NCBI RefSeq assembly: GCF_030433435.1
Contig: NZ_JANRHH010000036.1
Location: forward strand, 118,249-182,248
Source of the DNA: Polycladomyces subterraneus
Lineage (GTDB): Bacteria > Bacillota > Bacilli > Thermoactinomycetales > JIR-001
Reading direction: 5' to 3'
Length of the DNA stretch: 64,000 nucleotides
Shown here piece by piece: positions 42,578 to 52,511 of the stretch. The notes below the pieces were generated by a model that saw nothing but the letters and a program-made list of their open reading frames with translations, did not search any database and was not told where the DNA came from. The first letter of the stretch is position 1. Each line of letters opens with the position of its first letter. The position numbers were made by a program, and so were the translations under genes.

Positions 42578-43603
42578 ATGCCTGCTTTGTTGACCCGCGT
42601 TGTGGAAGGAAATGATTTGTCACGTGACGAAGCTCGTCATGTGATGGATGAATTGATGAGCGGTCTGTGGGAGCCGGCGCAAGTGGCCGGTTTGCTGACC
42701 GCTTTGCGCATGAAGGGGGAAACGGCCGAAGAGTTGGCCGGAATGGCGGAGAGTCTTCGCAGTCGTGCCCTGCGCTGGGAGAAACCTGCTACCGACGCCG
42801 TGGACACATGCGGAACGGGCGGCGATGGCGGCCGTACGTTCAATATTTCCACCGCCGCCGCGATTCTCGCATCCGCATGCGGGGTGAAGGTGGCCAAACA
42901 CGGAAACCGGGCCTTCTCATCCAAAAGCGGCAGTGCCGATGTGCTGGAAGCGTTGGGCGTACAGATTTCCACCACACCTGATGATGCACGCGCCATGTTG
43001 GAACAGACGGGGATCTGTTTTCTGTACGCACCGCTGTATCATCAGGCGATGAAACATGTGATGCCGGCGAGAAAAGCCCTCGGATTTCGCACTTGTTTCA
43101 ATCTGCTGGGCCCGCTGGCCAATCCGGCCGGGGTTCGTCGCCAGTTGGTCGGCGTATACGACCCTGATTTGACGGAAACGGTCGCCCACGTATTGCTGAT
43201 GTTGGGCATTGAACGGGCCATGGTGGTGGCTGGGACGGACGGATTGGACGAAATCTCCGTCTCCAGCCCAACACGGGTGAGCGAGTTGCGAAACGGCCGT
43301 GTACGCACGTATACCATCACACCCGAGGAGATGGGGCTGACCCCTTCACCGCTGTCCGAGGTGGCAGGTGGAGACGCACAAACCAGTGCTGCTTTGATCC
43401 GTCGGGTGTTCACAGGCGAACCGGGGGCGCCACGGGACATTGTGTTGGCCAACGCCGGAGCGGTGTTGTGGGTGGCGGATCGGGTGGACAGTCTGGCCGA
43501 AGGCGTGTGGATGGCTGCCCGGGCGATCGACGAAGGAGCGGCGCTGCGTCAGTTGGAGGAGATGGTTCGGTTTTCGGTGGAGGTGTGCTCGCGTGTTTCT
43601 TGA
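42578..43603 (+). CDS. trpD: Anthranilate phosphoribosyltransferase
   Basis: A 341-residue enzyme that joins anthranilate and PRPP. The PRPP-binding motif DTCGTGGDGGRTFNIST is near residue 75, KHGNRAFSSKSGSADVLEALG near 106, and LGPLANPAGVRRQLVGVY near 165. CCGGAGGG precedes ATG 42578. It is the first trp gene after the attenuator; trpE, which holds this place in B. subtilis, is absent, so anthranilate must be made by enzymes encoded elsewhere. Confidence 0.96.
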   Translation: MPALLTRVVEGNDLSRDEARHVMDELMSGLWEPAQVAGLLTALRMKGETAEELAGMAESLRSRALRWEKPATDAVDTCGTGGDGGRTFNISTAAAILASACGVKVAKHGNRAFSSKSGSADVLEALGVQISTTPDDARAMLEQTGICFLYAPLYHQAMKHVMPARKALGFRTCFNLLGPLANPAGVRRQLVGVYDPDLTETVAHVLLMLGIERAMVVAGTDGLDEISVSSPTRVSELRNGRVRTYTITPEEMGLTPSPLSEVAGGDAQTSAALIRRVFTGEPGAPRDIVLANAGAVLWVADRVDSLAEGVWMAARAIDEGAALRQLEEMVRFSVEVCSRVS

Positions 43604-44390
43604 CAAAATCGTATCAGTGAAACGGGAAGAAGTACAGCGGTTGAAAAGCAGCCTGACATCGGAAGATGCGAGACGGGCCGGATCTATGCCGCCCGCTCGA
43701 TCGTTGGCGCAGGCAATGAAGCGGACGGAAGGTGTCCCGGCTTTGATCGCGGAGGTGAAGCCAGCTTCGCCGTCGAAGGGTACGATCCGGGAAACGGTCG
43801 ATCCCGTTCAAATCGCAGTGAGTTACGAACGGGGCGGCGCGTCCGCGATCTCTGTGCTGACCGATGAGACGTTCTTCCGTGGCCGGGCGGATTACCTGAC
43901 CGCGGTTAAGCAAACGGTTAACCTCCCGGTGCTGCGGAAGGATTTTTTGCTGGATGAAAGTCAAGTGGTGGAAAGTAGGCTGATCGGGGCGGATGCCATT
44001 CTCCTGATCGCAGCCATATTGGATGAGGAGCGCATAGTCTCGTTGTCCCGCAGAGCGCACGAACTGGGATTGGAAGTGTTGATAGAGGTACACCGGGAAG
44101 AGGAACTGGACCGGGCGCTGGCAGCAAAGCCGGATGTATTGGGGATCAACAACCGGGATCTGCACACGTTTGTGACAGACTTGACGACCACGGAACGGTT
44201 ACGTCCCTTGCTGCCCGACTCGATCCCGGTCATCACCGAAAGCGGCATCGCTTCACCGCAAGATGTGGTGAGGGCGGCGGCTTACGGTGTAGACGGCATG
44301 CTGGTGGGGGAATCCCTGATGCGGCAGGATGATCCGGAATCGGCGGTACGTGCATTGCTGACGGGGGCGATCTCGTGCGAATATCGGTGA
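43593..44390 (+). CDS. trpC: Indole-3-glycerol phosphate synthase
   Basis: A 265-residue TIM-barrel enzyme that closes the indole ring. Active-site motifs are LIAEVKPASPSKG near residue 52, VLRKDFLLDESQV near 114, LGINNRDLHTF near 182, and ESGIASPQDV. GTG 43593 lies inside the end of trpD and seven bases after GGAGGTG; upstream open frame is trpD in another phase. It overlaps trpF by 16 bases. Confidence 0.94.
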   Translation: MFLDKIVSVKREEVQRLKSSLTSEDARRAGSMPPARSLAQAMKRTEGVPALIAEVKPASPSKGTIRETVDPVQIAVSYERGGASAISVLTDETFFRGRADYLTAVKQTVNLPVLRKDFLLDESQVVESRLIGADAILLIAAILDEERIVSLSRRAHELGLEVLIEVHREEELDRALAAKPDVLGINNRDLHTFVTDLTTTERLRPLLPDSIPVITESGIASPQDVVRAAAYGVDGMLVGESLMRQDDPESAVRALLTGAISCEYR

Positions 44391-45037
44391 AAATTTGCGG
44401 CTTGCAAACGGAAGTAGATGCTGAGACACTTCACGGCTTGGATGTGGATGCGGCTGGTGTCATCCTGGTTCCGGGGCGTCGGCGTACTGTACCGGAATCT
44501 CGGTTACCCCGTTTGTTGGCTGCGCTTCCTCCGTCCGTCAAAGCGGTGGCTGTGTTGCAAAACGCTTCACTTCCAGAAGCAGAACGGTGGTTGAAGCGGT
44601 ATCCGTTTTCTGCCGTCCAGTTGCACGGTGATGAATCTCCGGCATATTGTCGCCAGATCAAGGAAAGATGCGGTGTGGACGTGATCAAGGCGTTCTCCGT
44701 TGATTCAGATGGTCCCTTACCCGACCCGGATGCCTATGCACAGTGGATTGATACGGCACTGTTTGATTCCGCTGGCGGCGGGTCAGGACGGCCGTTTTCC
44801 TGGGAGCTGATTCCCGAAATCCGAAGCGGATGGCGGGAAGCACCGTGTGCCGTATGGGTAGCGGGTGGTTTGACGCCGGAAAATGTCGGCCGATTGGTTA
44901 CCGCATATCGACCCGACGGGGTGGACGTATCCAGCGGTGTGGAAACGAACGGTAGGAAAGACCTCGAAAAAATCCAGGCGTTTGTGGAAAGGGTGAGAGC
45001 CGTTGAAAACCGAACTTCCATTGGCAACCCAAGTTGA
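44375..45037 (+). CDS. trpF: Phosphoribosylanthranilate isomerase
   Basis: A 220-residue TIM-barrel isomerase. The catalytic Cys is in [13 protein letters not shown], the acid Asp in [18 protein letters not shown], and VQLHGDESP and [10 protein letters not shown] bind phosphate; [13 protein letters not shown] closes the barrel. GTG 44375 sits within the end of trpC, with GGGGG ahead of it. The end overlaps trpB by 35 bases. Confidence 0.94.
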   Translation: MRISVKICGLQTEVDAETLHGLDVDAAGVILVPGRRRTVPESRLPRLLAALPPSVKAVAVLQNASLPEAERWLKRYPFSAVQLHGDESPAYCRQIKERCGVDVIKAFSVDSDGPLPDPDAYAQWIDTALFDSAGGGSGRPFSWELIPEIRSGWREAPCAVWVAGGLTPENVGRLVTAYRPDGVDVSSGVETNGRKDLEKIQAFVERVRAVENRTSIGNPS

Positions 45038-46214
45038 TCAAAACGGCAGATACGGCCGGTTCGGCGGTCGTTTTGTTCCTGAGACGTTGATGTATGCGCT
45101 GAACGAGCTGGAAACGGCGTTTCGGGAAGCGATCGCCGATCCCGCATTTCACGAGGAGTTGCGGACGCTATTGGAAGAGTACTCAGGCCGTCCCACACCG
45201 CTGACGTACGCCCAGCGGTTGACGGAATACGTGGGCGGCGCTCGGCTGTTTTTAAAACGGGAGGATTTGAACCACACTGGCGCGCACAAGATCAACAACA
45301 CCTTGGGACAAGCACTCTTGGCAAAACGGATGGGGAAAAAGAAATTGATTGCCGAGACAGGAGCCGGTCAACACGGTGTGGCATCAGCGACGGTAGCCGC
45401 CCTGTTGGGGATGGAATGCAAGGTATTCATGGGAGAAGAAGATGTCCGCCGACAACAGTTAAACGTGTTCCGCATGGAGTTGTTGGGGGCGGAAGTGGTG
45501 CCGGTCCGGTCAGGGACCCGGACGCTCAAGGATGCCACCAGTGAGGCGATCCGTCATTGGGTGACACACGTGGAAGACACGTTTTACATGATCGGTTCGG
45601 TGGTGGGTCCGCATCCGTACCCGGAGATGGTGCGCACCTTCCAGCGGGTGATCGGTGATGAAGCGCGGTCGCAGTTTTTGTATCGCGAACACCGCCTTCC
45701 CGACCATGTGGTGGCCTGCGTCGGTGGCGGAAGCAACGCGATCGGCATGTTTGCAGCGTTTTTGGCGGATCGGGAAGTGCAACTGCACGGGGTGGAAGCG
45801 GCCGGTCACGGCCTGTCCACCGGTCAGCATGCGGCGACGCTATCCCAGGGGAAACCGGGTGTGTTGCATGGTTCGTTCAGCTATTTGTTGCAGGATGAAC
45901 ATGGTCAAGTGATACCGGCTCACTCGATCTCCGCAGGTCTGGATTATCCCGGTGTGGGACCGGAGCACGCCCATCTGAAAGAGACCGGACGGGTTCGCTA
46001 CACTTCAGTCACCGACGAAGAAGCGTTGGACGCGGTTCGCTTACTCTGCCGGACGGAAGGCATCCTGCCCGCGCTGGAGTCGGCACATGCGGTGGCGGAG
46101 GCAGTTCGCCTGGCTCGTACGTTGCCGCGGGAGCAGACGGTGTTGATCTGCCTGTCGGGGCGCGGGGATAAGGATGTGGAGACGATTCGGGCGGAGGAGG
46201 CGAAACGGCGATGA
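45003..46214 (+). CDS. trpB: Tryptophan synthase beta chain
   Basis: A 403-residue PLP enzyme of the TrpB1 type. PLP binds Lys96 in HTGAHKINN, the phosphate loop is [13 protein letters not shown], and [11 protein letters not shown] carries the catalytic Glu. It condenses indole with serine, receiving indole through a channel from TrpA. TTG 45003 lies within trpF and follows AAAGGGTGAGAG. The end overlaps trpA by four bases. Confidence 0.96.
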   Translation: MKTELPLATQVDQNGRYGRFGGRFVPETLMYALNELETAFREAIADPAFHEELRTLLEEYSGRPTPLTYAQRLTEYVGGARLFLKREDLNHTGAHKINNTLGQALLAKRMGKKKLIAETGAGQHGVASATVAALLGMECKVFMGEEDVRRQQLNVFRMELLGAEVVPVRSGTRTLKDATSEAIRHWVTHVEDTFYMIGSVVGPHPYPEMVRTFQRVIGDEARSQFLYREHRLPDHVVACVGGGSNAIGMFAAFLADREVQLHGVEAAGHGLSTGQHAATLSQGKPGVLHGSFSYLLQDEHGQVIPAHSISAGLDYPGVGPEHAHLKETGRVRYTSVTDEEALDAVRLLCRTEGILPALESAHAVAEAVRLARTLPREQTVLICLSGRGDKDVETIRAEEAKRR

Positions 46215-47011
46215 CGGTCATCGAACAAGCGTTGCGGAAACCGTCGGAGGTCAGACTGATTCCTTTTTTGGTAGCGGGAGATCCCGACCCGGACACGACC
46301 CTGGATTTGCTCCGCTTGTTGGACGAAGAAGGGGTGGCTGTGGTTGAATTGGGTGTACCGTATTCCGATCCATTGGCCGATGGTCCGGTGATTCAGGAAG
46401 CGGCCACTCGGGCGTTGACTCATGGGATGAATCTGTCCCGTGTGCTGGCGTTGGCCAAAACGGCGCGCGAATCGGGCGTGCGCGTTCCATTGGTTTTGTT
46501 CTCGTATGTGAATCCCTTGATACAGATGGGTTTTGAACGGTTTGCGAAAGCGGCCCGTGAGGCGGGGATCGATGGGGTGATCGTTCCTGACCTGCCGGTG
46601 GAGGAAAACGAAGCATTGCGTACTGCCTGCGCCGATCACGGATTGGATGTGATCCCACTGGTGGCACCGACGTCGCGGGAACGGGTCCGTATGATCGCCG
46701 AGCAGGGGCAGGGATTCGTCTATTGCGTCTCTTCTCTGGGAACGACAGGGGTGCGGGACGGATTTTCCAGGGATGTGGACGCGTTTTTGGAAGAAGTCCG
46801 GCGAGTTAGTCCGGTTCCCACCGTGATCGGGTTCGGGATTTCGCGACCGGAACACGTCCGCCGTTTCTCCCGCCATGCCGATGCCGTCGTGGTGGGCAGC
46901 GCGTTGGTGCGTTTGATCGGCGAACGTCGAGATGCCTTGCAACATCCTGCCAAACGGGAACAAGCGCTCGCCGAGATCCGCGCATTTGTCAGGGAGCTCA
47001 AAACAGAGTAA
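46211..47011 (+). CDS. trpA: Tryptophan synthase alpha chain
   Basis: A 266-residue TIM-barrel lyase that splits indole-3-glycerol phosphate. Catalytic Glu47 ([11 protein letters not shown]) and Asp57 (PLADGPVIQ) are in place, followed by [14 protein letters not shown] and [12 protein letters not shown]. It forms the alpha2-beta2 complex with TrpB. The ATGA overlap ensures coupling. hisC follows after 35 bases without a terminator. Confidence 0.96.
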   Translation: MTVIEQALRKPSEVRLIPFLVAGDPDPDTTLDLLRLLDEEGVAVVELGVPYSDPLADGPVIQEAATRALTHGMNLSRVLALAKTARESGVRVPLVLFSYVNPLIQMGFERFAKAAREAGIDGVIVPDLPVEENEALRTACADHGLDVIPLVAPTSRERVRMIAEQGQGFVYCVSSLGTTGVRDGFSRDVDAFLEEVRRVSPVPTVIGFGISRPEHVRRFSRHADAVVVGSALVRLIGERRDALQHPAKREQALAEIRAFVRELKTE

Positions 47012-47046
47012 GATAGAGAGAAAAACGGCGGGGAGGAAACCTTGGG

Positions 47047-48150
47047 ATGAAACCGAAAGCAGCCATTCGCGGTTTGCCTGTGTACCAGCCAGGCAAACCG
47101 CTTGAAGAAGTAAAACGGGAACTGGGATTAACAGAAGTGATCAAGCTGGCTTCCAATGAAAATCCGTTCGGTTGTTCGCCGGCGGTGTGGGAATCGCTGG
47201 CCGCCGAACGGGAATTTTTTGCCATGTACCCCGAAGGGGCGGCTCCCGATTTGCGTAAGGAGCTGGCCCATCATCTCGGCATTGACGAAGCGCGCTTGAT
47301 TTTCGGAAACGGTTCGGACGAAGTCGTCCAGATGTTGGCCCGTGCTTACCTGGAGCCGGGGTGTGAGTCGGTGATGGCGGATCGGACGTTTCCGCGTTAC
47401 GAGACATTGACACGGATGGAGGGCGCCACACCGGTGGAAGTACCGTTGGTTGACGGTACGCATGATTTTGAAGCGATGGCATCAGCTGTGAACGAACGGA
47501 CGCGCATCGTGTGGATCTGCAATCCCAACAATCCGACGGGAACGATTGTAGATCAGGACGCGTTAGTTCGTTTTCTCGACCGGATGCCGGATCATGTGCT
47601 GGTCGTGGTGGATGAGGCCTATTACGAATATGTGACTGATCCTTCCTACCCGGATACAATTTCTCTTTTGGATCGCTATCCGCAGTTGTTTATTCTGCGT
47701 ACGTTTTCCAAGATCTACGGGTTGGCCGCTTTCCGCATCGGTTACGGCATCGGTCACCCGGATGTCGTGACGGAGCTGAACCGCGTTCGCGAACCGTTCA
47801 ATGTCAATCGTCTGGCGCAACGGGCTGCCCGTGCTGCATTGGCGGACCAGGCGTTCGTGGAGCGCTGTCGCCGTCTTAACCGTGAAGGAGTGGAGACGAT
47901 CAGTCGCCAGTTGCATGAATGGGGATTGTCCCATTTCCCTTCCCACGGCAATTTTGTGTTGTTGGATACGGGAAAGCCGGCTGACGAAGTGTTTCAATCG
48001 CTTTTGAAACAAGGTATTATTGTCCGTTCCGGACAGGCGCTCGGCTATCCGACGCACATCCGGGTCACAGTCGGTTCACCTGAACAAAACGCCCGCTTTT
48101 TGGACGCATTGGCCGTCTGTCTGGGCAGGCAAAGGAACGAAGCCCGTTGA
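47047..48150 (+). CDS. hisC: Histidinol-phosphate/aromatic aminotransferase
   Basis: A 367-residue class I/II aminotransferase. ASNENPFG near residue 35, the CNPNNPTGTI loop, VDEAYYEYV, and the PLP-binding Lys in TFSKIYGLAAFRIGYG are conserved. In B. subtilis the same gene in the trp operon serves histidine and tyrosine/phenylalanine synthesis. GGGGAGGAAA precedes ATG 47047. tyrA begins at its stop codon. Confidence 0.94.
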   Translation: MKPKAAIRGLPVYQPGKPLEEVKRELGLTEVIKLASNENPFGCSPAVWESLAAEREFFAMYPEGAAPDLRKELAHHLGIDEARLIFGNGSDEVVQMLARAYLEPGCESVMADRTFPRYETLTRMEGATPVEVPLVDGTHDFEAMASAVNERTRIVWICNPNNPTGTIVDQDALVRFLDRMPDHVLVVVDEAYYEYVTDPSYPDTISLLDRYPQLFILRTFSKIYGLAAFRIGYGIGHPDVVTELNRVREPFNVNRLAQRAARAALADQAFVERCRRLNREGVETISRQLHEWGLSHFPSHGNFVLLDTGKPADEVFQSLLKQGIIVRSGQALGYPTHIRVTVGSPEQNARFLDALAVCLGRQRNEAR

Positions 48151-49247
48151 ATCAAGGGAAAGTGACAGTCATCGGGATCGGTCTGATCGGCGGGTCCCTT
48201 GCTTTGTGCATCAAGGAGCGGACGGAGTACACGGTTTGCGGCTGTGACATTTCCGAACGGTCGTTGGAATTGGCCTGCGCCTCCGGCGTCATTGATGAAG
48301 GAACCACGGATTTGGCGGAAGCGGTTAAAGACGCCGATTTTCTGTTTTTGGCGGTTCCTGTCGGGCTGATTTCCCGTTTGATGGGACAATTGCGGGAGAT
48401 GCCGCTTAAACCGGGATGCATCATTTCGGATGTTGGCAGTACCAAAGGGGAGATCGTCCGGCGCGGTCAGGAGCTGAGCCGGATCGGTGTCACTTTCATC
48501 GGTGGGCATCCGATGGCGGGTTCTCACCGCTCCGGCGTGGAAGCGGCCGATCCGTTGCTATTTGAAAATGCGTATTACATATTGACGCCAACGCCGGAAA
48601 CGTCATTGGTGGATATGCAACGGTTGAGCCGTTTGTTGCAGGTGGCCACCCGCGCCCAGTTGGTCATCATGGATCCGGATCATCATGACCGGGTGGTGGG
48701 GGCGATCAGCCATTTGCCGCATGTGATCGCGGCCGGTTTGGTTAACCAGGTGGGGCGTTACAATGAGGAGAACGAGTGGTTCCACCGGTTGGCGGCGGGC
48801 GGTTTCCGGGATTTGACGCGCATTGCCGCCAGTCACCCTGTGATGTGGCGGGATATTTTGATGAGCAACCGCCGTATGGTACTTTCGTTGATGGACGACT
48901 GGTTGGAGGAGATGCAGCGATTCCGCCGGGCGATTGAAGCGGGTGACGCGCAGGAAGTGGAGGCCTTGTTCGACCGGGCGAGACGTCTGCGCGAGCAATT
49001 GCCCGACAGGAAAAAAGGCATCCTGCTGCGAGCATACGAATGCTACGTCAACGTCCCCGACCGTCCGGGAATGATCGGGGAAGTGGCAACACTGCTGGGG
49101 AAAAACGGCATCAACTTGAGTAACATCGGTGTGATGGAAAACCGTGAGGAAGAAGCCGGCATACTCCGATTGTCGTTCCGCACCGAAGATGATTTGACAC
49201 AAGCGGTGGCGGTGCTCAAACAGGCCAATTATACGGTGATCGAATAA
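48147..49247 (+). CDS. tyrA: Prephenate dehydrogenase with ACT domain
   Basis: A 366-residue enzyme that makes 4-hydroxyphenylpyruvate from prephenate. The NAD-binding motif [13 protein letters not shown] is near residue 8, the catalytic region [18 protein letters not shown] near 115, and a C-terminal ACT domain ([23 protein letters not shown]) from about residue 295 suggests feedback by tyrosine. TTG 48147 overlaps the hisC stop. aroA follows after 19 bases. Confidence 0.94.
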   Translation: MNQGKVTVIGIGLIGGSLALCIKERTEYTVCGCDISERSLELACASGVIDEGTTDLAEAVKDADFLFLAVPVGLISRLMGQLREMPLKPGCIISDVGSTKGEIVRRGQELSRIGVTFIGGHPMAGSHRSGVEAADPLLFENAYYILTPTPETSLVDMQRLSRLLQVATRAQLVIMDPDHHDRVVGAISHLPHVIAAGLVNQVGRYNEENEWFHRLAAGGFRDLTRIAASHPVMWRDILMSNRRMVLSLMDDWLEEMQRFRRAIEAGDAQEVEALFDRARRLREQLPDRKKGILLRAYECYVNVPDRPGMIGEVATLLGKNGINLSNIGVMENREEEAGILRLSFRTEDDLTQAVAVLKQANYTVIE

Positions 49248-49266
49248 GTGCGGGAGGGAGAGAACC

Positions 49267-50556
49267 ATGGACATCATCCGATCCACCCCTAAACGGCCGT
49301 TTCATCAATCGGTCCGGGTGCCTGGGGATAAGTCGATCAGCCATCGCGGGGTGATGTTTGGTGCCATCGCGCAGGGGATAACGCGGGTGGAAGGCTTTTT
49401 GCCGGGAGCAGACTGTCTCAGCACCATCGCGTGTTTCCGTCGGCTGGGCGTAGAGATCGAACGGGAGACCCCCACGACGGTACTGATCAAAGGGAAGGGA
49501 TGGGAAGGATTGCGTGAACCGTCCCAGTGGTTGGATGTGGGTAATTCCGGTACGACCATCCGCCTCATGCTCGGCATTTTGGCTGGACGCCCCTTTTTTT
49601 CCGCCGTGGCCGGGGATGATTCCATCGCACGCCGTCCGATGGGACGCGTGGTGCAACCGTTGCGGGAGATGGGAGCGTTCATCGACGGCCGGGAGGGTGG
49701 TTCGTTTACACCGCTCGCTGTTCGTGGGGGGCGCTTGATGGGAATAGAGCATGTGAGCCAGGTGGCCAGTGCTCAGGTAAAATCGTGTCTCCTGCTGGCT
49801 GGTCTACAGGCGGAAGGAACGACGGTGGTGCGTGAACCGGCTGTCTCCAGGGATCATACGGAGCGGATGCTCCAGGCTTTCGGTGTGGAACTGGAAACTG
49901 AGTCCGGTCGGGTGGCTGTCAAGGGTGGTCAATCGTTGACAGGTCAATTCGTCCGTGTACCCGGTGATGTTTCGTCAGCGGCGTTCATTTGGTCGGCAGC
50001 GCTGATGGTGCCGGGCAGTCGTGTGACGGTGCGGGATGTGGGGCTCAATCCGACCCGAACCGGTATCTTGGATGTGTTCCGTATGATGGGCGCCGAAGTG
50101 ATGGTGGAACCGAAAGGGGAATGGTGCGGTGAACCTGTCGGGGATGTGACGGTGTCGGCGGACGGTCTGCGTGCCGTGGAAGTGGGGGGAGATCTCATCC
50201 CGCGCTTGATTGACGAAATCCCGGTGTTGGCTGTAGTGGCTACCCAGGCGGAAGGGACGACGGTCATCAAGGATGCAGCCGAACTGAAGGTGAAGGAAAC
50301 GAACCGTATCGCCACCACGGCGACGGAGTTGCGCAAATTGGGCGCCCAAGTGGAGGAGACGGACGATGGTCTGATCATCCACGGTCCGACCCGTTTAAAA
50401 GGCGGCGTTTGTGACAGCCACGGTGATCACCGCGTTGGTATGGCGATGGCGATTGCCGGTCTGGCGGCATCCGACGAAGTGGCCGTGCAAAATGCGGCGG
50501 CCATCGATGTGTCTTTCCCTGGTTTTGCCGAACTGCTGGAACAATTGGGAGCGTGA
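49267..50556 (+). CDS. aroA: 3-phosphoshikimate 1-carboxyvinyltransferase (EPSP synthase)
   Basis: A 429-residue EPSP synthase (aroE in B. subtilis). Motifs are [18 protein letters not shown] near the start, [14 protein letters not shown] near residue 97, [13 protein letters not shown], and [17 protein letters not shown] with the catalytic Asp. The GNSGTTIRL region contains TIRLM rather than the classical GNAGTAMRP of plant-type enzymes, as expected for the class II, glyphosate-tolerant group. GCGGGAGGGAG precedes ATG 49267. It is the last gene of the supraoperon. Confidence 0.95.
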   Translation: MDIIRSTPKRPFHQSVRVPGDKSISHRGVMFGAIAQGITRVEGFLPGADCLSTIACFRRLGVEIERETPTTVLIKGKGWEGLREPSQWLDVGNSGTTIRLMLGILAGRPFFSAVAGDDSIARRPMGRVVQPLREMGAFIDGREGGSFTPLAVRGGRLMGIEHVSQVASAQVKSCLLLAGLQAEGTTVVREPAVSRDHTERMLQAFGVELETESGRVAVKGGQSLTGQFVRVPGDVSSAAFIWSAALMVPGSRVTVRDVGLNPTRTGILDVFRMMGAEVMVEPKGEWCGEPVGDVTVSADGLRAVEVGGDLIPRLIDEIPVLAVVATQAEGTTVIKDAAELKVKETNRIATTATELRKLGAQVEETDDGLIIHGPTRLKGGVCDSHGDHRVGMAMAIAGLAASDEVAVQNAAAIDVSFPGFAELLEQLGA

Positions 50557-50794
50557 CGGGCAAAGGGATTGATCCGGGGACTTGCAGATTCGGGTGTACC
50601 TTTTTTCCTTTCAAGGTCGCTTGTGGGAAAAAGGTCACCCTTCTCTTCCCCAATACGAGAGAGACGATTCGGAAGCGGGCTGGGGGCGCATCCTTCCCTT
50701 GTAAGATCATTTCTCTCCCCAAATCTCTCCGTTGCTGGCGGTTCATTACTATTGACTCACTCGTATTAGAAAACAGAAAATTAGGAATTACCTG
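50557..50794 (+). terminator. Region after aroA with terminator-like inverted repeat
   Basis: GGTGTACCTTTTTTCC (50593-50608) and GGGAAAAAGGTCACC (50625-50639) form a long imperfect hairpin 37 bases after aroA; a T tract is missing, so it may be processed or weak. The remaining 150 bases up to the next promoter show no gene. Confidence 0.5.
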
Positions 50795-50903
50795 TTGACC
50801 TGCCTATATGGTATGGCTATAATGAAAGTACAGTATGGTTTCTCTCCACTCCTATCCATTGGTGCACGTTCTGTGCCTGCCGCCGCAAGGCGGTTCTTTT
50901 TTT
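50795..50903 (+). promoter_or_regulatory. Strong promoter with a leader terminator
   Basis: TTGACC (50795-50800), 17 bases and TATAAT (50818-50823) make a near-consensus promoter. A transcript of about 75 bases would then reach GCCGCC/GGCGG (50879-50893) followed by TTC and seven T residues (50897-50903), an intrinsic terminator. This is either an attenuator for the gene at 50944 or a small RNA gene. Confidence 0.65.
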
Positions 50904-50943
50904 GTCCCATTTTTCATACATCTGTGGCAGGGGAGGGAGTTGG

Positions 50944-51468
50944 ATGAAAGAGAAACCGCATATGTGGGTGATGGAAGCGGCCTTTGTCATCGGTATGCTG
51001 CTTTTGTTGAAAAAATGGGTGTTTCCCTTTCTCATATGGCAGTGGTTCGGTTCGGGCGATTCGGCCTCCAATATGCTGATCGGTACGCATATTGCCGTTG
51101 CCGTGGTGACCGCGATGGTATACGTGGGGTTGGGCTCCGTTTCCAACCAAGCATACGGTTTGTCGTTGGCTTCGGTATGGGGGATGGGAACATTGTCGCA
51201 TGCCGTCTTTTTTGTTCCTGTTTTGCCTTGGACAGCGCCCCTCCGCGAAAGTTGGACTGGTTTATTGGGGGACGGGGTGCATCTCTTCCTGCCGAGTATT
51301 CGCCTTTCCTCCCTGGAAACGTGGCTGGTGTGTATTGGCTTGTTGACGATCGGGCGGGTTTTGAGAGTACGTGATACGGAAGTGGAACCAAAACCCGCGA
51401 GGTTCCCGATGGCAATCAACTCTTTCTCGGCGAATAAGGAAAACCGTTCCTGGTCAAAGCGCATGTAG
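50944..51468 (+). CDS. Hypothetical membrane protein
   Basis: A 174-residue protein with four hydrophobic segments at about residues 11-33, 43-62, 72-93 and 112-134 and a polar basic tail. I do not recognise the family. ATG 50944 is preceded by GGGGAGGGAG; the upstream in-frame ATG at 50902 overlaps the leader terminator. A strong promoter and terminator precede it. It has no counterpart at the aroA-ypiA border in B. subtilis. Confidence 0.62.
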   Translation: MKEKPHMWVMEAAFVIGMLLLLKKWVFPFLIWQWFGSGDSASNMLIGTHIAVAVVTAMVYVGLGSVSNQAYGLSLASVWGMGTLSHAVFFVPVLPWTAPLRESWTGLLGDGVHLFLPSIRLSSLETWLVCIGLLTIGRVLRVRDTEVEPKPARFPMAINSFSANKENRSWSKRM

Positions 51469-51864
51469 CAGAAGGGGGATTACCAGAGAAGCTGTTATCA
51501 GCGGTGAAGTATATCCCGTTAACACCTTTCTTTTTGAGGGCTGGGTTGTTGACAAGCTGGTCGAGGCAGTATCTGATAAGTGGTCCGTTCGCTTTCCCGG
51601 ATCGCTTCATCAGGACCCCTAGGCCTGGAGCGTAGGACGAAGGCAAAGTACGTATCGGCTGAAAGGAAATGGCCCACGAACGAATTTCTTCGCTTTCGAA
51701 TAGAGGCTCTATAATGCTTGGTCAACCGGACACGGAGACAGGATATCGGAGCCCGAGGAACAAAAATTCGCATTGACCGGTGTCAACAAGGCTTACGGTC
51801 GTATTGAGAACTGAGCTTCCTGCAATCCGGGAGATGGACAAGACCCCTAAACCAGCAAAATTGG
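51469..51864. other. 396-base region without recognisable gene
   Basis: Only short frames are seen. One frame at 51708-51812 reads NAWSTGHGDRISEPEEQKF before a stop and has no start, which looks like a decayed coding fragment, but I could not assign it. No repeats or hairpins of note were found. Confidence 0.4.
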
Positions 51865-52077
51865 TCAGTTGGAAAAATAGCGAGACATGAGTCCCAGTGT
51901 GGTCAAAAAAAAATTCTCCCGGCTACGGCGAATGCGGCTGGTGTAATCCTGGTTACTGCACCTTATATGTCGAATTGCATGTGCTTGAATAAGTCCACAT
52001 AGATCCGTAACCATGACCATCGGTTCTTGATGGTCCAGATAGTAGTCCACCTTGTCGGCGTTATCTTCGGGAAACAT
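51865..52077 (-). CDS. Hypothetical 70-residue protein
   Basis: A short gene beginning MFPEDNADKVDYYLDHQEPM and ending TLGLMSRYFSN. The family is unknown. The central part (MVMVTDLCGLIQAHAIRHIRCSNQDY) resembles a small beta barrel, loosely like YolD-type or Sm-like proteins, but that is speculation. It is supported by a very good ribosome site (GGAGGGGG, seven bases from ATG) and a near-perfect promoter. It lies alone in an otherwise gene-poor area. Confidence 0.55.
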   Translation of the reverse strand: MFPEDNADKVDYYLDHQEPMVMVTDLCGLIQAHAIRHIRCSNQDYTSRIRRSRENFFLTTLGLMSRYFSN

Positions 52078-52104
52078 GGTGTGCCCCCTCCTGTATCGGT
52101 GGTC

Positions 52105-52133
52105 AGTATATATTGATGCTAGGCCATGATCAA
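52105..52133 (-). promoter_or_regulatory. Promoter of the 70-residue protein gene
   Basis: On the minus strand TTGATC (52128-52133), 17 bases and TATACT (52105-52110), 28 bases before the start codon. Confidence 0.6.
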
Positions 52134-52511
52134 ATGGATGGAAGGATCAGTTTATGTAAAGGTCGATAGGGAGGCTTTAGGTTGACTCAAAGTAAAATGG
52201 AGGAGCCCGATTTGGAGTATGCCGATTCCTGTCTTATCGTCACGGGAATCGGTTTTTTATTAAATGATGGCGGCTGAAACTAGATTTTAGGAAATACCTC
52301 GCGTCCATACTGCGAAATTGCGCATGTTTCTTCGTACGATTTCTTTGATTTTCAATATTATAAACAAGTTTGCGTTACAAACCGCCTCGCTCTAGATCCT
52401 CACGCTGTCCATGCGTGACGAAACATCGTCTTCACAAGAATCGGAGGAGTAAGTTTCACCGATTTCGTCCATCATAAGCAATAGGAAAAAGTTGGGATGG
52501 AGGGGGTCGCG
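52134..52511 (+). other. Intergenic region with orphan terminator
   Basis: No gene is seen. CCGATTCC (52222-52229) and GGAATCGG (52245-52252) make a hairpin with six T residues after it, an intrinsic terminator on the plus strand without an evident gene in front of it. The rest, to the next start at 52512, is AT-rich. Confidence 0.5.
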
